From positions 1,116,001 through 1,180,000 of the forward strand of contig UWYS01000005.1 in NCBI GenBank assembly GCA_900291925.1: a DNA stretch of 64,000 nucleotides, written 5' to 3'. This stretch comes from Thecaphora thlaspeos. Taxonomy: Eukaryota; Basidiomycota; Ustilaginomycetes; Urocystidales; Glomosporiaceae. The notes beneath the pieces were generated by a model that did not search any database, was not told the origin of the DNA, and was given only the letters and a program-made list of their open reading frames with translations. Positions 42,228-52,491 of this stretch are shown here, piece by piece (the first letter of the stretch is position 1; every line of letters starts with the position of its first letter). Made by a program: the position numbers and the translations under genes.

Positions 42228-45200
42228 CTAGCAGGGATACCACGTCGCTTCGATTCGGGCTTCGCGAAGTGTTCGTGAAGGTCCATCCGACAGGCCGTTG
42301 CGGCGATTTAGTTCAATGGTCGTCTGCAACATGGTGCCGGCGGGCGAGACTCGGTCGAGGACGGGATAGGCTCGCTGGAAGCCGGACACGTGGAGGGCCG
42401 TGAAGCTGTGGTGTTCGTCGCGCTGGTTGTGCTCGATCCAGTCGGCGACCTTGCTCTTGGCGGACCGACTTAACGCGGCGGAAACCTTTGCCGGATCCTT
42501 GAGCTCGGTAACAGAGGTGAAGAGTCGATTCGCGCGGTCCGTCTCTAAGCCTTGGTCCATCACGATCACCAGCGGGCGTTCGTTGGGCGCGTCGCCGGTC
42601 CTTTCCACTCTCGCGCCCCAGACGTTGCACTTTACCGAGATGATCCTGGGCGACCGGGTCTCCATCGGTTGCTCCAACTGGTCAAGGCACCGCCTATCGC
42701 TGCCATGCCTTGTAACGTCGACGACGAGCTTGGGCAGCGTGACGTCCATGCTTAGCTTTGACTGGTACCCGATGTAGGAAAACCGCGTGGCGTCCAAAGG
42801 CTTGTCGGGATCGCCACGGTAGACCGGGATGAGACCATCTATGCCCGACTGTTGGCTATGGCACTGCAAGGCTGCCGTTCTTGCCCACATAGCCTCGAGC
42901 TTCTCGCTGCTTGGCGTAGCCCCGCAAAGGGCAGCAGACACGCACAAAGCAGGCAGGCGGGGATAGCAGCAGTCAGTCGATGGTCCGCCTGCCTATCGAC
43001 ACTAGCCTTCGGCCAGCTGGCGCGCCACCTAAACTCACCTGGTGATGCTATCGCCCAATTGCCGGCAAGGTAGGAAATGCGTGAAGCTGACCCATGCGCC
43101 TACGAGATGCGCTTCGAGCTGCGCTACCTCGGCCGGATCTTTGAGCCCGTAGCCATCGCCAAGAAGTACCTTGAGGAAATCCGACGCCGGGATCGAAGGC
43201 GCCCGTGGGTTCAATGGCTCCCGGGTTATGTTGGGGATTGCGTAGTCCCGGGCCAGGATAAGGACAAAACGGGACGTGAACTCGCCGAGATTACCGCGAT
43301 GTAACAGTTGACCCCTGAGGAGAAGATCTTTGACGAGTGTGCAGGCGGCCCGGCCGTATGTCTTTGGCGTCTCCTTCAGGGCTTCCTCAGCGGCAAGAGA
43401 TACCGCTGGCTCGCTAGCGACCATTGTCGAGATCCTGCCCGACTCGTCAAGGTGTTGAATCAATCGAAGATGCTTGCGGACCGCATGGGAAGAGAGCGTT
43501 GTATCGACATCCCCCTGAATCGTCGAAGGTCCAGCCGCCTTGACGGAGTCCGCAAAAGACCTCACGGCGTGCTCGCAAACAAGATCCAGCCAGATGCGAT
43601 GCGAGAACGCAGCGACGACGTGATTGATGTCTTCAGGACGAAAGTCACTACCACAGAAGAGCTTCGACCTTGCGTACCAGGTGAGTTCTCCTGTTCCAAC
43701 CGTGTTCCATAGCTTCGAGCGATGCCGACCATGGAGAGGGGGAAAGAAAAAAAACAAAAAAAAACCCCCAAGTCAGACTGTGGCAGGAGCGACGCTTCAT
43801 TGGGCCGATGCCGGTAGGAAGCCATCGCGCCCTGCACAGCCTGATGCTTACCGGTCTACCAAGCATCTTGAGTCGAGCGTAGTCCAAGTATGCGTTTGCG
43901 GACGCAGCCGGTGCTTCGACACGAACGTCGACGTCGAGTGGCAGCAAGGAAAAGGACTCCAAGGGGGGGTAGCCACGCAGACGTTCGGAGGAATCCGGCG
44001 GACAGGTCAAGGTGGTGATTCCTGAGAAGGTGTCCATGAGAAGTGTCCAGAGGCGAAGGCGTGACTGGCATCGAGACAAGGAAAAGAGCGTCCGACGCAG
44101 GTGCATGAGGCGGATGCCGTGCTCAGAGTCGAGATAGTTGGCCTCGTCCAAGACAAGGAAGAAGGTTGGTGTGTCCAAGTAGTAGGATTTGACCGTCTCG
44201 TCTAGTTGATGGCAGGCGTCGAGGTCCACGCTAGCTCTTTCCATCTTGTCGGCGAGCCTTCCCGCCGGTCCAATGCACCATTGTACCACGAGTGCGTCGG
44301 CAAGGGAGGCGATGTCGTTTTCGTGCTTGTCGACGAGGGTCTGAATCCCATCGTCTGAGTAGCGGAGCCCCGTCCTGTCCGTCCGGGACATCACCGTTGC
44401 ATCTGCCGCTACATCTGTGAAGAGCTGCGTCCGTTCGTTGTTTTGCAGGTCATTGACGATGCCCCACCGCGTCCAGAAGCGAGACGGCGACGGATGGCGT
44501 GTCGTGTCGCTTGTCGTGTCGCCTGTCTCCTGGGCGAGTCGATCGAGCAGGCATGCCAGAAAGGCCGTCGCAGCCACTTGTCGATGGATGTCGCTGTCCG
44601 GCCTTTGGTACGTGCAAAACTCCGTTGCCGGGTCATCGCCGAGCGGGAAACCTTTGATAGACGGGCGACTCGGGGGGCGAAAGCAGATCGACAGGCCCGG
44701 AAGCAGCTTTATCACCTCGTTCGCCATGCGGCTCTTTCCCATGCCGCTCGACTGGACGACATGGATGATGCGACCGTACCTCGGGTACGTCGCCTTCCCA
44801 TCCTGGTGGCGCATAAACATACCCTCGTCCCGTTTGGCGATGCGCTCAAGCAGCGCGAGATGCACCTCGCCCTTCATGGGCTCGTTGAGGAAGACCTCCG
44901 ACTCCCGCCGCAAGGATTGGGCGTCTTCATCTCTACAGAGGAGATGCCGTGGACGGCATTTGAAAGAGGTGCGTTACAGAGCCAGGTGAGAAGCGATCAA
45001 CACGTGCAATACATGCGTCGTCATTTGTCGGCAACATGTGAGCGCTACTCACGTTCGGCTATGCGTCTCCACTGGAGGTCGGCCACTCAGAACGTTGACG
45101 GGGGCGTCGGGACTTCGGGACGTCGGGACGTCAGTGGAGGGAAGGCAGTTCGAGGTGTGACTCGCGATGCGACTCACCGATGCCTGTGTGTATGAGGCGG

Positions 45201-45640
45201 AGCAGCGCGTCGGGCAGCGTCACGTCTTCCCTCTCGGCGGCCCATGTGCTGAATTGGGCACAGAGGCTCTGGGCCGGCAACAAAGTTCTGCCATTCCATC
45301 GAGTGGGTAGACGATTTGAGAGCCATTCGGGCAGCTTATCTTCTTCGAGGGCGGCCAGGTCCCTGAGGAGCCGCTCGAATTGCATGGCGAGATCGTTTTG
45401 GCAGTCGGGGGACACGTCAGGGATCGTGTCCATGTGGCTGCGCTCCTTGATGTCATCAAAAGCAAACGTCAATGCAGTGGCAAGATACGTAAGACATCGT
45501 GCGAGACGGGGTTCGTTGAGCAGTGCAGTAAGGGAGTCCCGTTTAGCGTTGTGGTCCGGCGAGGCCAAGTGGCTGGCGGTACCTAGCTGCAGGATCGCCG
45601 GCGGCGGCGCAGGCGGCGTCTTTACGTCATCAGACGGCAT
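42228..45640 (-). CDS. P-loop NTPase of the fungal Crinkler/transposon-associated type
   Basis: Five exons are inferred: 45178-45640, 45053-45085, 43852-44930, 43039-43712 and 42228-42909, giving about 976 residues. The small second exon and its boundaries are tentative; a 19-nt version also keeps frame. After a 160-residue helical N-terminal region comes an NTPase: Walker A VVQSSGMGKSRM (lysine near 231), Walker B FFLVLDEAN (near 427) and a sensor-like strand (WTLLMDTFSGIT). A GRP-LW element is created exactly by the splice at 43852/43712. A 450-residue C-terminal part follows with helices (AEEALKETPKTYGRAACTLV) and a strand-rich end (RPLVIVMDQGLE). In fungi and oomycetes such proteins belong to expanded families linked to Crinkler effectors and mobile elements (Aravind group, 'Transposons to toxins'). 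The molecular target is unknown. I see no terminal repeats around it. Confidence 0.62.
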
Positions 45641-46389
45641 GGCATGGCATCTCAGTGGCTGTCGTCGATGGGAGAGCCGGCGGTCATGGCCAAGCCAGTA
45701 GGGAACAAGTTCGAGGGCCGGGGTAAAGGTTCAAGGGTGGAGGGTGGAAGGTGGAGAAGCTGTGGGCGGCGGCTGCTGAAGGGGAAAGGAAGTTGTTGGG
45801 CGAAATGCTGTAGAGGCGGCGTGTGGCAGCTGATGGTGGCTGATGCTGATGGCTCACAAAAGAAACGGGGTTGAGCAAGCTTCTGTAGGTCAGGATGGAG
45901 GAGAATGGAAAGCAAGGAGGGAACAGGGTGTCTGGGCGGCAGAGATGACGGGTGGGCCTTGCGCTGACGGCTGCTGCTCGCTTTGACCGACTTTGTCGTG
46001 CGAGACGATTTGTGCGGGACACGGGCCAGACCGGGGCAGGCGCTGCGTCTAAGTGGGTTGACCGGCAACAAGGGGGGCCGGCTTTGGACCGGCTCCAGGC
46101 TGGCAGCGAGCGAGCGAAGGACAGCCGCCCAGCCCGCCTCCCGCCTCCCGCCTCCCGCCTCCTGCCCCCTGCCCCGGCAACCCTCGCTCCGGCCTGTCCG
46201 TTGACTTTTTCCGCCTGCCCTCCCGCTGGCCCTCGTCTGTCCTTCTATCCTTCCTCTCCCATCTCCCAGCTCTCACCTCCCGCCTCACTCGCTTCCTTTT
46301 CAGACCAACCCTCAACGATCAACCCCCTCGCCACACCAACTCTTCCCTCCTCCTCCTCCTCCTCCTCCTCCTCCAACAACAACAACAAC
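45641..46389. promoter_or_regulatory. Shared intergenic region of the NTPase and SDR genes
   Basis: This 749-nt gap lies between divergent starts. It has a GC-rich array of CTCCCGC-type heptamers (about 46138-46165) and a (CCT)n run with (AAC)n just before the SDR start codon (46349-46389). The SDR frame is open upstream to 45952, but that part is compositional. Confidence 0.45.
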
Positions 46390-47509
46390 ATGCCCAAGGA
46401 CCACGCCCCCGAAGTGATGCCCGAGCTGGGCGTCACTGCTCTCTTCTCTCTGCATGGCAAGACGGCCCTGGTGACTGGAGGCGGCTCAGGCATCGGCAAG
46501 ATGATCAGCGCCGCCTTTGTGCGCAACGGGTGCAAGGTCTACATTGCCTCTCGCAAGTTCGACGACCTGCAGCGCGTCGCCGCCCAGCTCTCCAAGATCG
46601 CCCCCGCCTCCGAGTCCAAGAAGCGCGGCGACATGTGCATTGCCCTCCAGGCCGACGTCGATAGCAAGGAGGGTTGCGACAAGCTCGCAGAGCAGATCAA
46701 GAAGTGTGAACAGAGGCTAGACGTTCTCGTCAACAATAGCGGTCTTACCTGGGGCGCCCCGATGGTCGACTTTCCCGAGACTAAAGGTTGGGACAAGGTG
46801 TTTGCTCTCAACGTAAAGAGCCAGTTCTACCTTACCGTTGCGTGAGTCGTTGCTGCGGTGATCAGTCCCTTGCGGTGTTGGATGCAGTGGATGTATGCGG
46901 ATGGATGTATGCCGGTGGATCTATGCTGACCCACTCCATGCTTGGATGGCCGCGACGACCCGACAGGCTGCTCCCGCTGCTCGAAAAGGGCAAAAGCAAC
47001 ACCGACCCGGCCTCGGTCATCAACATTGCTTCGGTCGCCGCCATCTCGCCGCTGGCGGAGGGTGGTCTCTCGCCCGAGGGAAGCGGAACCTACTCATGTA
47101 TGTTGTCGTTCTTCGCTCATGTCTTTTCCCTTCAGCTGGATCTTCTGCCATACTGACCAGATCACGACATCGTCTGCTTTGCCTGTCGTTGTTCCTCTGC
47201 TCGCGCACAGACCAACCCTCGAAGGCCGCCTCTCTCCACCTCACTCGCGTGCTGGCCAATTCGCTGGCTCCCAAGTTCATCACGGTCAACGCCATCTGCC
47301 CGGGCGTCTTCCCTTCGCGCATGACGGCGTACGGTCTCGAGGAGAACCGCGACAGCCTCGAGGGCATCCAGCCGACGGGCCGTGTGGGCACGCCCGAGGA
47401 CATTGGCGGTCTGGCCATCTTCCTCGCCTCGCGCGCCGGGTCCCACTGCACCGGTACCGGCATCGTTGTCGATGGAGGCCAGAGCCTGCATTTCATGCCT
47501 AGGCTTTAG
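46390..47509 (+). CDS. Short-chain dehydrogenase/reductase
   Basis: Three exons, 46390-46841, 46967-47097 and 47211-47509, give 293 residues; the introns are 46842-46966 and 47098-47210. It is a classical NAD(P)-dependent SDR with a Rossmann fold: cofactor loop TGGGSGIGK, the LVNNSG strand-turn (VLVNNSGLTWGAP), the catalytic serine region (INIASVAAISPLAE) and the YxxxK pair in SYQPSKAA, which is assembled across the second splice. The C-terminus has AICPGVFPSRM and the GTGIVVDGGQSLHF motif. It resembles fungal relatives of 3-oxoacyl-ACP reductase and gluconate 5-dehydrogenase; the substrate cannot be assigned. There is no presequence or membrane segment, so it is probably cytosolic. Good start context (AACAACATGCCC). 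Confidence 0.9.
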
Positions 47510-47875
47510 TCGAAGCGCAGTGGGCCCGCCAAGATGCTGGACGGGTCCGTGGCCCTTGTCGGCTAGAGCACCGCTCTAAAGCTGCTGTTTGCGTTGTTGG
47601 ATGAAAAGTCATATAGTAGCGTTGCAGCGTCTTTCTTGCCAGAGTGCGAATGTTTTAGGAACGTCTGTCTGCGCGTGTGCCAGGATGGAGAGGCTCAGCA
47701 GCAGGACGACTCGAGAACGACGAACGACGCAGCCTTACGAGAAGCACAACGAGTCAGACCATCGCAGCGCCAGACACACTCTCTCCCTGTACTCTACGTC
47801 GCACCTCAGCGATGTTTCAGCATTCAACGCTGGGCTATGTACAAAGGGGAAGCGGAGAAGCATAACATTTGGGGA
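47510..47875. other. Intergenic region between convergent SDR and LYR-protein genes
   Basis: This 366-nt region holds only 3' flanks. No gene or repeat is visible. Confidence 0.45.
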
Positions 47876-48396
47876 CTAATCATTCTGTATATACCTCCTT
47901 CTCAACGTGCGGTACTTTTTCAAAGAATACAACGTTTCCGTCTCTACTTTTTTTTGTTCGTGCATCATCCATTCGCATCGTCCAATCGCCATCGTTGGTT
48001 TCGTCAGAAAACTAGCCAGCCCATCCACTCGAGCAGGGGACAGGAGGAAGGAAGGAACGACGACGCACCTACCTTTCGCTACAAATTCTGCCAACTTCAA
48101 CTTTTCCTCTACCTGCGCAGGGTCGGTTAGGGTGGCGTTCTTGGCGAACATACTACGTAGTTTGCCTAGGAAGTTGTAGGATTCGTCTGGATAGGATCGA
48201 CCTAGTCTGTGTAGCTGCGGGTGAGATGGGATGGTGTGGAAGGAAAGGGAAGATGTGGGTGGTTAGTATGGGTGTCGTAGGAGAAGGTGCCTATGAGAGA
48301 AGAGGATGGGGGGAAGGGGGATGGGGGACGGGGATGACGTACGTGTTTGTATAGACCGATGGCGCGTGGTCGTAGTGGATGACCTAGTGGTGGCAT
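47876..48396 (-). CDS. LYR-motif protein, ETFRF1/LYRM5 type
   Basis: Three exons, 48343-48396, 48073-48214 and 47876-47943, give 87 residues; the introns are 48215-48342 and 47944-48072. The protein is a small helical LYR protein for the mitochondrial matrix. The sequence reads RPRAIGLYKH, LHRLGRSYPDESYNFLGKLR, MFAKNATLTDP, KLAEFVAKETETLYSLKKYR and ends RRRYIQND. This matches LYRM5/ETFRF1, which binds the electron transfer flavoprotein and regulates its FAD. The canonical L-Y-K/R tripeptide is present as LYK, and the Phe further on (EFVAK) is kept. The KYRxLxxRY ending is a hallmark of the subfamily. The gene is invisible as a single open frame; only splicing reveals it. Its start is 267 nt from the divergent UXT-like gene. 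Confidence 0.87.
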
Positions 48397-48663
48397 TGTG
48401 AGAGGCGGAAAGGTTGGTGGTGTTGGTGGGTGGGTGACAGAGTGGCGATGGCGGGGTGAGCTTTGTCCGTCAGCAGGCCGCGGCCTCGTGATTGCGGGGT
48501 AACTTACGTCGCGAGCCTCCACATCCACTTTGGTCTTGAGCGAGAAAAGGCTTCGTCCCGCTCACCTTGCTTTGAAACAGAAAAAACAAAAGCGTAACAA
48601 CTACATGCTTCTTTTTACCTTTCTCGCACCACCATCTCCTCGACCACCCTTTCAACCGACACC

Positions 48664-49561
48664 ATGACATCCACCCGCTCGAAACAACCAACAGACGAAG
48701 CTACACCAACCGAAACTTCAGCTGCTCTACACCGTTCCCGAACCTTTCTCACCACTCGTCTCTTACCGGACCTTGACGCCGCGCAGCTACGCCTTGACGC
48801 TATCCTGTCCGAGATTACCGCCTATCAGGATTTGAGAACTACATTACGATCTCTAGATGATGACATATCGACATCGACGACGACGTCCGGTAGCTCCAAC
48901 TTCAACTCGCACTCGAACAAGGGGTCAGAGGTGAAGGCGTTGGCGGAAGTGGGTCGAGGCGTCGTGGTACAGACTTTGTTGTGAGTCATTTGCTTGTATC
49001 TCCGTACAGGCTAGAGCGGTGAGCAAGATCAAGGCTTGAGACTGATAAAAAGCTTGTGAGGGAGGTCAAACAGGCAAAAGGACAAGAAGCCCCTCGTTTC
49101 CCTTGGACTGGGCGGCTTCTATGCCGAGCTGGGCAATAGAGAGGCAAGGGCCTTCATCACGAAACGCTTGGACATCCTCGATAGGTACGTATCCGCCTTG
49201 CGCTACCTCTCTCTCTTTCTCTCTCGGCTGGCCTCCGACTTCCTCGACCGGCGAAGCTGATATCAATCTCTGCTTCTCATTCACGCTTTTGTCAACGCAA
49301 CGCTACAGCAAAAAAGACAGGGCATTCGAAAAGGTAGCGCAGATCGAAGCACACGTTCATCTTGTACGTATCAATGGGCATGCGCCTATCCACTGGTCCC
49401 GAGGCCAACGCAGACTAACGACGATACACCCGACCTTCCGCCCTGTCGTCTTCTTTGCCTTTATCTTTTCTTCTGTATCAATGTCGCCCGCTCCGCAGAC
49501 ATCGACGTCAATATCGCAGCTCGATAACCTCTATCGCGGCGGCAGCATTGTAGATCTGTAG
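48664..49561 (+). CDS. UXT-like prefoldin family protein
   Basis: Four exons, 48664-48980, 49074-49184, 49309-49363 and 49499-49561, give 181 residues. The protein has the alpha-prefoldin layout: an N-terminal helix (RTFLTTRLLPDLDAAQLRLD then ILSEITAYQDLRTTLRSL), a beta hairpin (EVGRGVVVQTLL, then KKPLVSLGLGGFYAELGNRE) and a C-terminal helix (ITKRLDILDSKKDRAFEKVA then QIEAHVHL). The AHVHL end matches the AHIHM of human UXT/ART-27. UXT is part of the R2TP/prefoldin-like complex that assembles RNA polymerases and PIKK kinases. A low-complexity Ser/Thr/Asn stretch lies before the hairpin. The last exon adds a short tail with no match. Exon lengths sum to 546 nt, and each junction has GT-AG ends. 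Confidence 0.82.
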
Positions 49562-49773
49562 CAGAACGCACCTACCGAAGGCTACAAGTGCGGCAAGGCC
49601 AAGATGGCGTGTATAGAACACCGCGGCATAGGAGATTTGGGCGTGATTCCGACCGCTCCACTGTGGATTGCACGGAGCAACGACTGGAGAAAGCTACAGA
49701 CATGGAACGGGCAGACGGCATAGCACACCGCGCACCGTATCCTCCTGGCCATCTTGGCGAGACAACTCAACTA

Positions 49774-50817
49774 CTACCTCTTCTTCTTGGGACCGTCGAC
49801 GACCCTAGCTCTCTCTTCGTGCCTCCTTGCCTCTGCCGCTGTACGCTTCTCATACTCTTCCTCCTTGTACAGCAGGCTGTTGAGGTCTCCGGTCTGTACG
49901 GCCTGCATCCTCCTCTGTATGGCCTTCTGACTCTCTGCCAGCTCCCTCTGCGTGTCCGGATCGAGCATGGTGTTGATCTTGGGAAGAAGGAAGACGAGGC
50001 CGATTCCCACGACGCCCAGCAGGAGCATGGGGGTGCCCATGCCGAGCATCGAGAGGTTGAATGGTTGGGGTGTGGTGAAGAAGTCGAGACGGCGTGTCGA
50101 GTGGAGAATCAGAGGGTGCAGTAGAAGAGACGAGCCGGGTAGGAGGAGGAGCGACGAAAGCGAGGTACCGCTGTGTCCGCCGGGACGATGTTGGGCGGCG
50201 CGAGGGATGAAGGAAAGTGTGTCAGCAAGCTGCCGTTCCAGACGACCTCACACTGCGATACGACGGCGCCCGCGAGTTACGTACGGCGTAAAGACGCGGA
50301 TCCTTGGCGCCAGCCTGGTCGACTCGTCGGGTACGTCGATGCGGTACTTTGGAAATTCGTTCGTCCTACTGATGACCTCGAGCGTGTAGCTACCTGTGGC
50401 TACCGAGTGAAAGATGAAGGATCCGTCCACCTTGACCCAAGTCATCCTATCGACGGGCGTCTCCCCTTCCTTGATGTAGATCCTGGCCTTTTTGGCCGCC
50501 TGCTCTGCGGTCGTCGCGAGGATCTCGGGCTGAGCTGTTGCCGGTGCTGCTGCCGTACCTTCTTCTGCAGGTGTCGGAGAGGAGACGGCATCGATCGCAC
50601 CACCGTCGAGAGGAATTGAGGAAGAGGAGAGAGGCGGGAGGGGAATGTGACGCAGGTAGACGCGGACGTTGTTGCCGAGGAAGGAGAGGTCCGGGAGCTC
50701 GTTGTTCGGTTGGATCTGGCCGCGAACGTCTTGCGCTGCCAGAACGGCGCCGGTGCTGGCCAGGCCGAGGACGAGCACGGCGAGTAGGAAGAAGGAGCGC
50801 GTCGAAAAGGCCCGCAT
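49774..50817 (-). CDS. EMC7: ER membrane protein complex subunit 7
   Basis: Two exons, 50285-50817 and 49774-50170, give 309 residues; the intron 50171-50284 has GTACGT and ACAG ends. A signal peptide (SFFLLAVLVLGLASTGAVLA) leads into a lumenal beta-sandwich (VRGQIQPNNELPDLSFLGNN, DGSFIFHSVATGSYTLEVIS, FPKYRIDVP). A membrane helix follows (PMLLLGVVGIGLVFLLPKI), then a cytosolic tail (LDPDTQRELAESQKAIQRRM) ending in basic residues. This is the order seen in EMC7/Sop4-type subunits of the insertase for tail-anchored and polytopic proteins. A 45-residue Ser/Pro/Ala-rich insertion in the sandwich makes it longer than the human protein. It is divergent from the GATA-factor gene. Confidence 0.9.
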
Positions 50818-52491
50818 CGTGTGTGTGTTGCGGAAAGGGAGAGGGGGAGGGCAAGGGGGACGAGCAGGCGGAGGAGGCTGTCGCGGTAGGGGTTGGTCGT
50901 CAGAAAGAGAACGCGAGCAAGGGAAGAAGCCAGGTGGTCCGTGTTCCAGCGCCGCCCCGCATTCTCTCGCGCGACAACGCATCAATAAATGGCAACACAA
51001 AAATGCAGTCAGCCAAAATGCCGACAAGCAGAAAGGTCGAGGCGCCAAACGAGAGAACGTGGCGAATCGAGGCGAAGAAAAATTGCTGGGGTTGTGTCGC
51101 TCGCGTGTCGGTGTCTTTTCGCACCGGCCACGTCGCCGTTGCCGTTCCCGTCGTCGAGGCGCGCCTCTTGTCCCTGCAGCTCAGCTGGAAATTAATGGGC
51201 GGCTCTAGGCCTCAGCCCGTCCGCCGCGAACTTTCCCCCCCAAACCAGAAGAGAGAAAAAAAAAACAGGTAACCCGGAAAATACACAGGGCCATGCAGCA
51301 CCCGGCAGCCTGCTGCAGGACAAGTAAACTTACCTCTCTAACCGCCCTGCCTCAACCTCCGCCGCGAAATGCGCTCGGAAGAGAGACGCATCAAGGGCCC
51401 TGAAGAGGGGAGACGAGAAGCTCCTTCGACGGGAACTTCAACAGTAGTTTGAGTGAGAGCGCAGCAGGGCTGGGCAGGCGGGCCCTCGAGCTCGACGCTG
51501 CCGTGCTGCTGGGTTGATGCGAAGGAGGGCGGGGAGAGCGTGAGTGCATTTGGTTGGCGCACCTCTTTTGCCCTTTCTTCCTGCCTGCGCCCAGCCCGCC
51601 TCTCTGCCAGACGGCTCTCGGGATCCGTACTGTACACCCCAGCTCTGCTTTCCACAACACCATCACCACGCTCCACCCCCATCCTCCACTGCCTACCGTC
51701 AACGTCCAACGTCGATCGACGGCGCGCCATTTCATCCAAACCGTCTTTCGTCCTCTACCGGCGCCGCTTGCCGTGACTCCTTAGATCGATATTCGCTGCT
51801 TTCAGCGTCGACGCTTAGTTTCCTGTACACTGGTCGGCCATCTCGCCTTCGGCCCTCTTCCGCTCGTCTTGGTCTGGCGACTGGTCGAGAATCCGTAGGC
51901 TCTTGCCGTATCTGCTTTCGCTGCCTCTAGTCGACCAGCTTGGTCCCCCTTGCCGATCATCGACCACCAGCAGTAGCACCGGAGCTGCCGACTCTCCCAT
52001 AACCTCTCCTTTACGTTGCGCGTCGCATCGCCTCCGCAACGACCGAGGGAGCAGCATACAACCCACTTTCGGCATCTTCCGCCCTCGATCTTCCCTCTGG
52101 CATTGCGGCGTAACCATCATATTTCGTTAATTCGTCAGGCGTCGACTCCTTTTGCCCTCGCCTTCCCGGCTCTGCGACTGGGCGTAGAACGTCGTCTTCC
52201 AGTGGCCACGTCACGGCGGCACGGCTCCATCTTTGCTCCGCTTCTCGCGAGTAGCTCTGCGCACAGGCAGGAGACCGGGCCGCTGTGCTCTGCTGTGCTC
52301 TGCTGCGCTGCGCCGCCCCTTTGAGCAACCCGGCCTCAGTAAACCCAGCAACACAACCACGGTCGCTGGCTCTCCCTCAACCGCCGCCGTAGGGAGCGGC
52401 CGCTCCTACGTCCCGAGGTCCACGAACGCCTCGTCTTGATATCCTTGTCGACGGGAACGGCAGCGCCCCTGCGCACCAGCCGCACGCTACC
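50818..52491. promoter_or_regulatory. 1.7-kb shared intergenic region of EMC7 and the GATA-factor gene
   Basis: This large gap lies between divergent starts. The EMC7-proximal 300 nt include a dense A/G region (51030-51075). The second half, from about 51560, is pyrimidine-rich and probably contains the long 5' leader of the GATA-factor gene. I see no separate gene. Confidence 0.4.
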
